NCBI GenBank assembly: GCA_963838835.1
Contig: CAWITA010000021.1
Coordinates: forward strand, 62,001 to 126,000
DNA length: 64,000 bases
Direction of reading: 5' to 3'
Source of the DNA: Bog-473 sp963838835
GTDB taxonomy: Bacteria > Actinomycetota > Acidimicrobiia > Acidimicrobiales > RAAP-2
Below the pieces are notes generated by a model. The model searched no databases. It was not told where the DNA came from and saw only the letters and a program-made list of their open reading frames with translations. Shown piece after piece: positions 35,573 to 44,769 of this stretch. A program made the position numbers and the translations under genes. Every line of letters starts with the position of its first letter. Within the stretch, counting starts at the first letter, position 1.

Positions 35573-35786
35573 TCAAGAATAGCGAAGTGTCGGCCCACGT
35601 CGAGGATCACTACGCTCGATCGAGTCCAGGATCGGGACCATGTCGACGTCGTCACGAGCGACATCGAGGAGGACACGCTGCGGCTCACGTCGCTGGAGGG
35701 ACGGAACGTCGGGACATCTCACGGTTGTCCGGATGGCCCGATTTGCTGACGCGATCGGCGGCAATTGATGGGATAGCCTCGGCAGC
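35573..35786. other. Divergent intergenic region
   Basis: About 214 bp between the WbdD-like gene (-) and the membrane protein gene (+). Each start has a TANNNT element: AGAATA at 35576-35581 (TATTCT on the - strand) and TAGCCT at 35774-35779. Short stretches read like protein on the + strand (for example HVDVVTSDIEEDTLRLTSLE, about 35638-35697), without a start codon, and may be a gene remnant. Confidence 0.4.
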
Positions 35787-37676
35787 TTGCTAGACCTCGT
35801 GCACTTGTGGCTGACCTCGTACGGGCCAGCGGGTGTGGTCCTGCTCCTCGCATTTGCGCTCGGTTATCCAGTCGGGCGGCGGGTCTTCCGTGGCCCGGCT
35901 GCACCCCTGTTCGCGCTACTGCTTGGCTTGGCGACGATGAGCCTCGTGGCGTGTGCGCTATCGTGGCTCCGCGAGTTCTCGGGCTGGAGCGTGGGAGTCG
36001 TCGCCATCATCGCGACCGGGGCGACCGTGTGGGGGTTGCGCTCGGATCTCCCGAGATGGTGGGCCAAGCGGCGCGTGCCCCCTGTGGGTCCGACCGTCTG
36101 TCTCCTCACGCTGATAGGAGCGTTGCTCGCCTTCTCGGTGCTCGCGATCTACCCGTCGACCGCGTTTGACGCGACCTCGTATCATTTGCCACTCGCACGC
36201 CAGATCGTCGAGTCCCACGGACTGGTGTACGACCCGTACATTCGCTTCAGCTTCTTTCCGCAGGCGAACGAATCGGTGTTCGCCGTGATGCTGCTGCTCA
36301 CCGGCAACCCAGTGTCGTCGGCGGCGTTGGAGTTCTCAATTCTCGCTGCCGGGACGTTGCTGATCCCGCTCTGGTTCATCGGCACCCGGCGTAACGTTGC
36401 GGCAGGGTTCATCGGCGCACTGGTGCTCCTTTCGAGTCCCGTGCTGATCTGGGTGGGCACCGCGGCGATGATCGACGCATGGACCATGGTCTTCGTGCTG
36501 GGTGGGCTGCTTTGCGGGCTGGACGTTGCTCGCGATCCGACGCGCCTGAAGCCAATGTTGGCGGTCATGGGGGTCTTTCTGGGGACGGCGGCCGCGAGCA
36601 AGTACTCAGCACTCCTGTACGGATCCTTCGTCGTGGTGGGCGTCATCATTGCGATTGGTGGTCGCCGCGAGGTGTGGCGCGGGATGCTGGGAACGCTGGG
36701 CGGGTTTCTGTTGTTCGCTGGACCCTGGTACGCCTGGACGATCCACACCACCGGGGACCCGCTCTACCCGTTCGCGACGAGCGTGTTCGGGAACCGCCAG
36801 GGATTGTGGAATTCGGCAGAGATTCAACTGCAGAAAGTCGTGCAGAGAGCGACCCCGAATCCCGGCCTTGGGAACATCGTCCACCGCGACCTGCAGTACT
36901 TGGGTGGCACCCTTCCCTACAACACCGGTTCGCGCCGCTCACCGCTCTCCTGGTGGCTGGGTCTGGGCCTGCTCGGGCTCCTGGTGCCGGGGCAGTGGCG
37001 AAGTCGGCCGTACATCGGCGTGCTCGTTGCGAGTGTTCTCAGTGTCCTGGTGTCGCTTGACATCTCTGCTGACCCGCGGTTCTTCGTGCCCGCGCTCGGA
37101 ACGCTGTCGGTCACAGTCGCGTTCGCGGTGGAGCGCCCGATGCAGCTGTTGGGCGACGCCATCTCGAGATTCCACTGGGCGCGGCCGCCGGTCATCGTGA
37201 TGGCGTGTGCGGCCGCGGCACTTGGTTGCCTGTGGGCATCAATCGGCTATGCCCGCACGATCTACGACCAAGGATTCCCGCCTATAAGCGCACGATCCGT
37301 CGCCGAATATCTGACGCCTAGCGTGACGTGTTATGCCGATGTCGCCTACCTGAACCGAACTGAGGGGTCTCGCTACCGAGCATGGGGATACGCATGCGAG
37401 CAAGCGCGCTACTACGCGAATGGACTCTTGGTCGGCGATGCGTTCTCGGTGGGCGCGCGAGACCGAATCTTCGACGACGGAGGTTCGAGTCTCCCGTCTC
37501 CCTCCGTCCTGGCTCAACGACTCGCTCCGCTCCACGTGGGGTGGGTGATCCTGCCATCTGGCACACCCAGCCAACCACAGGAGCTGGAGGCAGGTGGGCT
37601 GTTCCGGTTCGTGTGGGGAGCCGACGGCGAGGACCTCTACAAGGTGCTCGACCCGTCACGTCAGGACGGCGCTTGA
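35787..37676 (+). CDS. Polytopic membrane glycosyltransferase-like protein (GT-C/GT39-like)
   Basis: 629 residues with about eleven membrane helices in the first 470 residues and a C-terminal soluble part. TTG start supported by TAGCCT 7 nt upstream. After the third helix the segment YPSTAFDATSYHLPLARQIV has the acidic pair expected in GT-C enzymes, followed by FFPQANESVFAVML. The segment AAASKYSALLYGSFVVVGVI is typical of this group. It lies convergent with the FkbM gene at 37.7 kb and within a set of glycan genes, so it likely transfers a lipid-linked sugar or acts in glycan assembly outside the membrane. Exact family uncertain. Confidence 0.75.
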   Translation: MLDLVHLWLTSYGPAGVVLLLAFALGYPVGRRVFRGPAAPLFALLLGLATMSLVACALSWLREFSGWSVGVVAIIATGATVWGLRSDLPRWWAKRRVPPVGPTVCLLTLIGALLAFSVLAIYPSTAFDATSYHLPLARQIVESHGLVYDPYIRFSFFPQANESVFAVMLLLTGNPVSSAALEFSILAAGTLLIPLWFIGTRRNVAAGFIGALVLLSSPVLIWVGTAAMIDAWTMVFVLGGLLCGLDVARDPTRLKPMLAVMGVFLGTAAASKYSALLYGSFVVVGVIIAIGGRREVWRGMLGTLGGFLLFAGPWYAWTIHTTGDPLYPFATSVFGNRQGLWNSAEIQLQKVVQRATPNPGLGNIVHRDLQYLGGTLPYNTGSRRSPLSWWLGLGLLGLLVPGQWRSRPYIGVLVASVLSVLVSLDISADPRFFVPALGTLSVTVAFAVERPMQLLGDAISRFHWARPPVIVMACAAAALGCLWASIGYARTIYDQGFPPISARSVAEYLTPSVTCYADVAYLNRTEGSRYRAWGYACEQARYYANGLLVGDAFSVGARDRIFDDGGSSLPSPSVLAQRLAPLHVGWVILPSGTPSQPQELEAGGLFRFVWGADGEDLYKVLDPSRQDGA

Positions 37677-37700
37677 ATCAGGGCTGCCGATTGGAATGGC

Positions 37701-38561
37701 TTATGTGGCTCGGCGCAAGATCAGGTTCACCTGTCCGTTCGGTCCGGCGGAGCGGCAGTGTTCGAGAACCTCCTCGGCGGTGCACGTCCCGGTTCCCCCA
37801 TCGTCATTGACTGCGATGTGCAAGCCCATCTGCCGGTAGCGATCGAGGACTTCGCTCGGGTCGAGTCCGCGTTCTTCGAGCGGAGTCGGCCAGAACTCTG
37901 CCACCACGACGATGGCGGGCGAATCACGGATGATCCTCTGCATGCCGAGGACGACGTCAGGTTCGAAACCCTGGACGTCGATTTTCACGACGTCGAAGCT
38001 TCGTCGGGTGAATAGCTCGTCAGCCGTCACCACAGGCACGACGAGGTCGTAGCGCCCATCAGGGCTGTGGGCTCCGACGCGCGAGTCGCCTGGGTTCATC
38101 GGTGGGGACGTCATCGGGAGCAACCGCCGTTCGTTCCCGAGTGCCACATTCTGCGTCTGTGCCGGAACGCTGTTCGCCCACAGGTTGGCGCGCAGCAGGC
38201 TGTGGATGACCGGGTGAGGCTCGACCGCGTCGATCTGAATATCCCGCGCCAACCGGTGGGCGAAGACGCTGAAATAACCGACGTGCGCTCCGACATCGAG
38301 GAACCGCGCACCGGGACGGAGGAGCCTTTCGAGGAGTGCAGCGGTGGACTCCTCCCAGGTTCGGCGACGGAGGAGATAAGGACGCATGACCTCGTCGCTT
38401 GTCTGCATCCAAAACGGTCCGACATTCGTCTCCACCAGTTCGAATGGACCGCCCTCATGCACCGACGATGGGGGGCCGAGCCCATTTGCTGTGGTCAACG
38501 TCCCCGCTCGTCTGATGACGGCCTGCACGCCTGACCGCGCGCCATTGCCAACCTTCGACAT
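37701..38561 (-). CDS. FkbM-family methyltransferase
   Basis: 286 residues. SAM motif FLDVGAHVGYFSVFAHRLA (about 88-106), DAVEPHPVIHSLLRANLWAN and SFDVVKIDVQGFEPDVVLGM are diagnostic of FkbM. A long N-terminal part includes ETNVGPFWMQTSDEVMRPYL. The start is one base after the upstream GT2 stop, so the two genes are cotranscribed and probably act on the same glycan. Differs from the 32.8-kb FkbM, so two methylation sites are possible. Confidence 0.87.
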   Translation of the reverse strand: MSKVGNGARSGVQAVIRRAGTLTTANGLGPPSSVHEGGPFELVETNVGPFWMQTSDEVMRPYLLRRRTWEESTAALLERLLRPGARFLDVGAHVGYFSVFAHRLARDIQIDAVEPHPVIHSLLRANLWANSVPAQTQNVALGNERRLLPMTSPPMNPGDSRVGAHSPDGRYDLVVPVVTADELFTRRSFDVVKIDVQGFEPDVVLGMQRIIRDSPAIVVVAEFWPTPLEERGLDPSEVLDRYRQMGLHIAVNDDGGTGTCTAEEVLEHCRSAGPNGQVNLILRRAT

Positions 38562-38562
38562 A

Positions 38563-39747
38563 TCAGAAGACCCGCTCTTGGTAAGGGGACCGGTGCAGGA
38601 CCGGGATCACGCCTGATGTCACGACGTCCGCCTCGATCTCCTGGCTCACTTCTCCGCGGTCGAAAATTCGGATCTCGCGGGGCGGCTGCCCGACGATCGA
38701 CTCCACAGTCGCGAGCACGCCCCCCTCGCCCACCGCAAACGACGTTTGGAAGCCCTTGAAAGTCGCCGTGATCATCGGCGACAGCCCATCAGGATCGATG
38801 CGAAATCGGACCACGTCGAGATCACGAGGTTGTTGGTGCAGCCGACTGGTCTCGAGACGGTATCCGTGCTGGCGCGCGGCCGAGATGATGATCCGGCGTA
38901 GCCCGCGCTCTCGCATGCCGTCGACGATGCTCGAGGCCGAGAGGGCGATGAGCTGGGAGACGTAAAGAGGGTAACGCTGGTCAATGATCGCCTGATGCGC
39001 ATTGACGGTGCGGTCGCCATCGCCGATGAGGCCCTCCGCTTTCGTGATCCCGCTCCCCGCGTGGTACGCGAAGCACGATGGAGCAAGGACCGAGCGGTAG
39101 CCCAGAGTATGGCTGCGGAGGCACCAATCGATCTCTTCGGAGTAGCCCCGCCCGAAGACGGGATCCATGAGCCCGACTTCATTGATGATCGTCGTCGGAA
39201 TGCCCATGCAGAATCCAACTCCCGACGGTATCGGTATCGCCTGTCCGTCGAACTCCTCATCGAGTCGCTCTGAGAGCCAGTCGATGATTCTCGGATCGTC
39301 AGCCAGACGATCCGGATCACTGTTGGGGATCGAGTACACGCTGGAATTGTCGGACCAGGCCGTGGTGGAGGAGGTTGACCCGTCTTCGACCAGCGGACGG
39401 ACGAGCGCCGGGATGAGGTTCGACGGGAGGATCGTGTCGGAGTTCAGCAGGATCACCGCGTCGTAACCGGCCTCCACCGCTCGCTGCATCCCCAGGTTCA
39501 TGTTGCGCGGGATACCAAGGTTTCGTGGACTCCGGTAGTACCCGAACCCGAACTCTGTAGTCATCTCGCGGCAGCGGTCGCTCCAGCCGGGCGCCGGGCT
39601 TGCATCGTCAAGGACCAGGACGTCAGCGGAATGCGGCCCGTTCTCGAGGCGCGCCAGCGATGACAGGCAGGGGCCGACGAATTCTTCCCCGTTGTAGACG
39701 AGTAGCGCGACCAGGACCCGCCAGGACCGCTCAGATTCTGAGGGCAT
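38563..39747 (-). CDS. GT2 family glycosyltransferase
   Basis: 394 residues. GT-A domain: VALLVYNGEEFVGPCLSSL, VLVLDDASPAPGW, RSPRNLGIPRNMNLGM, ILLNSDTILPSNLIPAL (metal site) and FGRGYSEEIDWCLRSHTLGY (acceptor/base region). This corresponds to the inverting rhamnosyl/galactofuranosyl-like group. The C-terminal 120 residues form a beta-rich extension with no obvious family. The first 17 bp overlap the 3' end of the upstream small coiled-coil gene, suggesting coupling. Confidence 0.87.
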   Translation of the reverse strand: MPSESERSWRVLVALLVYNGEEFVGPCLSSLARLENGPHSADVLVLDDASPAPGWSDRCREMTTEFGFGYYRSPRNLGIPRNMNLGMQRAVEAGYDAVILLNSDTILPSNLIPALVRPLVEDGSTSSTTAWSDNSSVYSIPNSDPDRLADDPRIIDWLSERLDEEFDGQAIPIPSGVGFCMGIPTTIINEVGLMDPVFGRGYSEEIDWCLRSHTLGYRSVLAPSCFAYHAGSGITKAEGLIGDGDRTVNAHQAIIDQRYPLYVSQLIALSASSIVDGMRERGLRRIIISAARQHGYRLETSRLHQQPRDLDVVRFRIDPDGLSPMITATFKGFQTSFAVGEGGVLATVESIVGQPPREIRIFDRGEVSQEIEADVVTSGVIPVLHRSPYQERVF

Positions 39748-40018
39748 TGCGCACCGCCCAGATTCGTTCGGCCATTCTGAAGGCGGCCGATGACCTCATT
39801 TGTTCCTGCTCGACCCGATATTGGGTGTACTCGATTCGCAGATGTTCCAGCTCGCTCCGCAGGTTCACGATCTGTCCGCGGGCGTCGACAAGGCGCTCGG
39901 TGAGGTCGATCACGCGGGCGGTGGCCATCTCAGCGTCCACGAGGGCCTGCGTCAATGAGAGCCGATCGAGTTGCTCCTCCAGCGCTTCTTTCACAGAACC
40001 TCCTAGGGATCGCGGCAC
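39731..40018 (-). CDS. Small coiled-coil protein in the glycan operon
   Basis: 95 residues. Heptad-like pattern from about 12 to 75 (for example LTERLVDARGQIVNLRSELE), then SSAAFRMAERIWAVRNALRI, a short amphipathic end also seen as a tail on glycan-enzyme coiled coils. No catalytic motif. GTG at 39991 (VKEALEEQL) is an alternative start. It overlaps the downstream GT2 gene by 17 bp and lies 7 bp after the GT2-GT4 gene. Its shape suggests a docking subunit for glycan enzymes, like the tail of the WbdD-like protein (inference). Confidence 0.65.
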   Translation of the reverse strand: MPRSLGGSVKEALEEQLDRLSLTQALVDAEMATARVIDLTERLVDARGQIVNLRSELEHLRIEYTQYRVEQEQMRSSAAFRMAERIWAVRNALRI

Positions 40019-40025
40019 CTGTCGC

Positions 40026-41997
40026 TCAGCGGGGTGTCAGCGCCATGACGTGGCGGTATAGATCGGCGAGCCGCTCCGCAGTCGCAGCCCAAGTGTATTT
40101 CGTACCAGCAGCGAGGCACGATTCTACCTGTAGCCGCGCCTGGGCAGGATTGCTCAGTAAGGAATCGGCGGCGTCCGCCAGCGAGTCGGGTGACCAATCA
40201 TCGGCGGCCACCGGAATGTCCGGCGCCAGCTCTTGCAGGGGCCCGAAGCGCGTGAACAGCGTCGGTGTACCGAAGCGTGCTGCCTCGTAGGGGACCAACC
40301 CGAAACCCTCCGCAGAGGATGGGTACAGCACAAGATCAGCATGACGAATGAGCCAGTTGCGCTCAGCCGATGAGAGGTCCGGCAGCAGGAACACCTCGGG
40401 CTCGAGCGTGTGGCGATGGTGCAACATCAGGTTCGCCTCACTGAGTCGAGACGACCCATAGGGCACTGTCGGGCCAGCCATGACGAGGGCGTGAGAATGA
40501 CCGCGCCGGTGGAGCTCCGCAACGACCGCCAGAGCGAGATCCCTGTTCTTGTGAGCGTAGTCGGTGCCCAAGCACAAGATGAATTGGCCTTCGACATAGC
40601 CGCGCGCCAAGAGCTCACGAGGCGTCTCCGTGCGCTCCTGGCCGGTCAGGTGGCCGGTGCCAAACGGAATGGCGTGTAAGCGCTGGGGATCGATCGGGAG
40701 CCGCTCCATCTCAGCCTGTAGCTTCACGTCTTCGGAGATTACGACGACCGCATCAGCGTCGGCCGCCCCGGACCGGAGAGCCTCGCGGTACAGCAGCCAC
40801 TTGTCGATATCCTCGTGGTAGGCGCCGTTCCGGTATGCGATGAGATCGAGGATGGTGACGACGACCCGGTCGGCGACCGTCCGCCAGCGCTCCACAGAGA
40901 ACCACTGGTCCGGCTGCACCATCCGGTGAGCCACATCACAATGTCCGAATCCCTCAAGCGTGTCGAAGTTCACGGCTCGGGCGACGACCTTGGGTAGCGA
41001 CAGAATTTCGGCCGTGTACGGCGGAATGTCGGAACGGAGCGCGACGACGACCTCCCGCACGTCATGACGACGGCTCAACGCTTCGACGCTGGCCAGAATC
41101 GACACCTGGGTGCCCATTTCGTGTGGACCGAGGTAGGACCCATCGACGACGATGCGTAACCCCAGCACCTTGGTTCGCGCCAGCCCGTGCGCCAGGGCCA
41201 CCGGAGCTGTGGCCGACCTCGCTTCGTGATCGACGAATTCCACCTCGTTGGGGTACAGCGTGTGAATCCAGTGCCGATCCTCCGGGTGGAGGTCGTCGAG
41301 AGTGCCGATCCTGTACGGAGCATCGCCGGCTGCTCGGTGACGGAGGAAGAACGTCGAGTCGTCGACGAGATGGATGAAACCCCTCGACCTTGCCCGGACC
41401 GAGAAGTCCGCCAGCGTGGCGGCAAGCTCAGCCCGGGGGCCCGGGCAGAACCCACCCACGGCTCCCATCGCCGAGGGAGCCAACAGAACTGCCGCGCCGA
41501 TGGCGGTTGGGATGGGGGTCGGCGGCTCGTGAGGTCCGAGCTCACGCAGACGGCGGCTCACCGAGCTGGCGTCGTGTCCCTCTGGGGGCTGGTTCGTGGG
41601 ATCGTTTCGGACGGGGAAGCTTAGGAACCCTGCATCGTTGCTCAAGAAAGAAACGGTAGCAACGCGGCAAGTCGTCGGCCATGCACTGGAGCGCCCGACC
41701 CAGGAAATTATCCGGCAGGCTGACCGCATCGGCCACCGCGAGCAGTGGGAGATGGTGCAGCGTCCAGGTCTGGTTGATCAGGTCGGCAGCGTTTCCTGCG
41801 ACGAGACACTCGCAACCCATCTCGCGGAAAGGCACGAGCACTTCACCCGATGGCCCACCTGCTACTACGTGAATCCCCGCCGAGCTCAGAGACCACACAG
41901 CCGACACCAAGTACTCAGCGTTGGCCGGCGGAACGAAGAGTGCGGCCACGGCGGGTACACGCTCCAGCGCGCGCGTGCGATCGTGGTCGGTCGACAC
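40026..41997 (-). CDS. GT2-GT4 fused glycosyltransferase (one frameshift)
   Basis: After correction, about 656 residues. The first 200 residues resemble a GT2 domain that may be degenerate (VPPANAEYLVSAVWSLSSAG, then FLSNDAGFLSFP). The rest is a GT4/GT-B enzyme: LRIVVDGSYLGPHEMGTQVS, ILDLIAYRNG, AVVVISEDVKLQAEM, LCLGTDYAHKNRDLALAVV and the nucleotide-sugar motif YPSSAEGFGLVPYEAARFGT. The two parts are in different frames; one extra base near 41664 (CCGC for CCG) joins them and gives an integral frame from GTG 41997, which has TATCGT 7 nt upstream. Could instead be two genes; the shared -10 and exact fit favour one. It extends a surface glycan. Confidence 0.78.
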
Positions 41998-42515
41998 GGC
42001 AGCAACGATAGTATGCCCCCGCGGCTGACCTCTTGCATGTCGGGCCGACCTCGAAACGGGTCCGCTATGGTGCGGAGCAGGTAAACCAGGGTTGTGGGCC
42101 GCCACCGGCTCCAAGAGGAAACGTTGCCTCTGAGACTGTGCGTCACCGTGTTGCGTTGGGTGCCACTGGGTCCACTCGTTCCGTGAGGGCCTTGGTTGGA
42201 GCGACACGCGACAGCCAGCAAGTCAGCCGCCAACCCAGCGCACCGTCGGATTCGGCCCAGACTGCTCGACCACCTTTCGGACCAGGTTCAGGTTTTACAC
42301 CGTCCCGCAGAGGCAGCCCGCCCTCGCGGCCTTTGGGACAGCCCAATGCGGTGAAGACGGCTGTGCGACGAAGTCGGCGCGTCGGCGGCTGTCCTGGTCC
42401 TACCGGGAGCCTCGAATGACCGAGGCCCGCGTCACGGTGTCGCACGGGCTGATGACGCCACTTGGAGTGCGCGAGTCCAACGGTTCGAGGAGGCCGGCCA
42501 CCCAGATCGCCGCGC
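41998..42515. other. Gene-free stretch at the edge of the glycan region
   Basis: About 518 bp between the GT2-GT4 gene (which begins at 41997) and the 3' end of the SDR gene. It holds the TATCGT -10 element (42005-42010, - strand). ORFs on both strands have no recognisable protein features. No repeat or RNA gene was seen. It marks a change from lower-GC glycan genes to GC-rich catabolic genes. Confidence 0.5.
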
Positions 42516-43334
42516 TCACTCGGGTCCGGACAACCCGAGCATGTCGGTGACGCCGTGGTCGCGCCCGGCCGTGTAGCCCCCGTCAACCGGCAGGGCGTGG
42601 CCAGTCACGAAGGAGGCGTCGTCGGAGAGCAAGAAAGCGGCCACCGAGGCGATCTCCTCGGGCCGGGCCATGCGCCGTCCCAGCTTGTGCTCGTGCACGA
42701 TGTCGGCCCGCGCCTGCTCCATCCCCGGGCCGAAGACGGCGTCCGTCATTGGGGTCTCGACGAATCCGGGACAGATGGCGTTGACCCGAATGCCGCGGCC
42801 GCCGTAGTCGATGGCCATGTTCTTGGTCAGGATGACGACGCCGCCCTTGGAGGCGCTGTACGCACTGCCCCCGGCCGTGCCCTCGAGCCCCTCGATACTG
42901 GCGATCGTCACCATGGAGCCCCGGAGCCCGTCGGCACGAGCCCGTTGCTGCAACATCTGGCCGATGACGTGCTTCGCCGTGAGGTAGGTGCCGGTGAGGT
43001 TCACCGCGAGCACGCGGTCCCACTCCTCGGAGGGGAGCAGGTGGACCGGGCCGCCACCCGCCACGCCGGCGGCGTTGACCAGGCCGTCGACGCCGCCACC
43101 GAAGGCGACCGTCGCCCGCACGAGGTCGACCACCGAGGCCTCGTCGGTGACGTCGACCCGCGTGAAGGCCCAGCACCCGTCCGCCCCGCGCCCCGGCGCG
43201 GTGGCCGCCGGCGCGACGACGACGTCGGCGCCCATCACGCGAGCCCCCTCCTCGAGCAGGCGGGCCGCCGTCGCCAGCCCGATGCCCGAGGCCGCGCCCG
43301 TCACGATGTAGGTCCGACCGTCCAGTCCACGCAT
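42516..43334 (-). CDS. SDR-family oxidoreductase
   Basis: About 272 residues. NAD(P) loop IVTGAASGIGLATAARLLEE; LVNAAGVAGGG; catalytic SAYSASKGGVVIL (Tyr and Lys); C-terminal SFVTGHALPVDGGYTAG. Classical SDR. Start at MRGLDGRTY with a GAGGG site; an in-frame upstream extension lacks homology. The middle reads GGPVHLLPSEEWDRVLAVNL, as in 3-oxoacyl-ACP reductase or sugar/steroid dehydrogenases. Substrate unknown. Confidence 0.88.
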   Translation of the reverse strand: MRGLDGRTYIVTGAASGIGLATAARLLEEGARVMGADVVVAPAATAPGRGADGCWAFTRVDVTDEASVVDLVRATVAFGGGVDGLVNAAGVAGGGPVHLLPSEEWDRVLAVNLTGTYLTAKHVIGQMLQQRARADGLRGSMVTIASIEGLEGTAGGSAYSASKGGVVILTKNMAIDYGGRGIRVNAICPGFVETPMTDAVFGPGMEQARADIVHEHKLGRRMARPEEIASVAAFLLSDDASFVTGHALPVDGGYTAGRDHGVTDMLGLSGPE

Positions 43335-43443
43335 GGCACCCTCGCTTTGGTTGCGCCCGGGTGACCCGGGCTGATAGGAGCAGTGCACTGTTTAGCCGGG
43401 GCCGTACCCCGGGCCACCGTTCTCCCGGGGGGAGCCCACCGCC

Positions 43444-44550
43444 ATGAAGTTCGCGCTGTTCTACGAAATCCCGGTCCCGCGGCCCTGGCAGGAGGACAGC
43501 GAGCTCGTCGCCTACCGCAACACCCTCGAGCAGGCCATCGCGGGGGACCGCTTCGGCTGGGACGCCTTCTGGACCGTCGAACACCACTTCTTGCAGGAGT
43601 ACTCCCACTGCTCTAACCCGGAGGTGCTCTACGGCGCCATCGCGGCGCGCACCGAGCGGATTCGGCTGGGCTACGGCGTCCGCCTCATGCCGAAGCCCTA
43701 CAACCACCCGGTGCGCACGGCGGAGTCGGCGGCCGTGCTCGACCTCCTGTCGGGGGGTCGCGTCGACCTCGGCACCGGCCGTTCGGCTACCCGGGCGGAG
43801 CTCGAAGGCTTCGGCATCGACCCCGGTGAGAGTCGCCGCATGTGGCAGGAGGCAATCGGGCACGTCGTGGGCTGTTGGACCAACGACGAATACGAATTTG
43901 CCGGCGAGTTCTGGCAGATGCCTCGGCGCCGGGTGCAGCCGAAACCCTGGCAGAAGCCGCACCCGCCCCTGTGGGGCGCCACCACCAGCGACGAGGGCCA
44001 CGCCCAGGTCGGCGACCTCGGCCTCGGGTTGTGCTCCTTCGCCGTCGGCCTGCCACCCTCGGAGGTCAAGCGCAAGATCGACGTCTACCGGGACGCCGTG
44101 GCGGGCTGCACCGAGCCGATCGGAGCCTTCGTGCACAACCAGGCGGCGACGTTCACCATGGCCGTCTGCGCGCCGGACCGCGACAAGGCCATCGCCGAGG
44201 CCCGGGAGTCCTTCGAGTGGTACCCCAAGACCGGCGCCCGCCAGATCGCCACGCTCACCGATTGGATGGCGGAGCGCAACGAAGAACTCGGCAGCTACTC
44301 GTACGCGGCCGACATGAAGAAAACCGACGACGAGGGCCTGCTCGACCTGCTCAGCCTCGAGTACCTGATCGACTCGAACGCCTGCGTGCTGGGGACGCCC
44401 GACGAGTGCGTCGAGGCCTGCCGGCGTTACCAGGAGGCCGGGGTCGATCTCCTACTCTGCCTGGTCAACCCCTACAAGGTGTCTCACGAGTCGGTCATGC
44501 AGACCATCGAGCTCATGGGCACCGAGGTGATCCCGGCCTTCAGGTCCTGA
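43444..44550 (+). CDS. LLM-class flavin-dependent oxidoreductase
   Basis: 368 residues, luciferase-like monooxygenase fold (FMN or F420). Motifs: FWTVEHHFLQEYSHCSNPEV, IRLGYGVRLMP, SGGRVDLGTGRSATRAELEGFG and VLGTPDECVEACRRYQEAGVD. TIM barrel of normal length. Actinobacteria use many of these for degrading complex substrates. It is divergent from the SDR gene (109 bp). Substrate unknown. Confidence 0.9.
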   Translation: MKFALFYEIPVPRPWQEDSELVAYRNTLEQAIAGDRFGWDAFWTVEHHFLQEYSHCSNPEVLYGAIAARTERIRLGYGVRLMPKPYNHPVRTAESAAVLDLLSGGRVDLGTGRSATRAELEGFGIDPGESRRMWQEAIGHVVGCWTNDEYEFAGEFWQMPRRRVQPKPWQKPHPPLWGATTSDEGHAQVGDLGLGLCSFAVGLPPSEVKRKIDVYRDAVAGCTEPIGAFVHNQAATFTMAVCAPDRDKAIAEARESFEWYPKTGARQIATLTDWMAERNEELGSYSYAADMKKTDDEGLLDLLSLEYLIDSNACVLGTPDECVEACRRYQEAGVDLLLCLVNPYKVSHESVMQTIELMGTEVIPAFRS

Positions 44551-44610
44551 TCCTGCGCACTCGGTGCGTACGGCTTCGGGCATGCGCACTGCTCCGGGCA
44601 TGTTTGTCAC

Positions 44611-44707
44611 GGTGTATACGAAACCTTCCAAAAACCCGCCCCGTTACGGAAGGTTAAGCGATTATCCTTCGTCAACTCACCCATTTGTGGAGGGTTTCAT
44701 ATACACC
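44611..44707. repeat. 97-bp element with 24-bp imperfect terminal inverted repeats
   Basis: The left arm 44611-44634 begins GGTGTATACGAAACCTTCC. The right arm 44684-44707, read inversely, begins GGTGTATATGAAACCCTCC; the arms differ at about 3-4 of 24 positions. Inside, AACCTTCC (44622-44629) is matched by GGAAGGTT (44648-44655), with a further TCCTTCG nearby. The element is much more AT-rich than its neighbours and lies between the LLM and quinone-reductase genes. It could be a miniature inverted-repeat element, a strong hairpin, or a multi-site operator. Confidence 0.65.
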
Positions 44708-44769
44708 CGGGAAGCCATCTACCGGGGCGTTCGGAGGCTGCCGTAGCTGGGGAGCCGCGCATCGCTCGT

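Noticed and set aside
44611..44707. dif, parS or integron attC site
   Set aside because: The arms do not match the known core sequences of these sites; only the inverted-repeat shape is similar.
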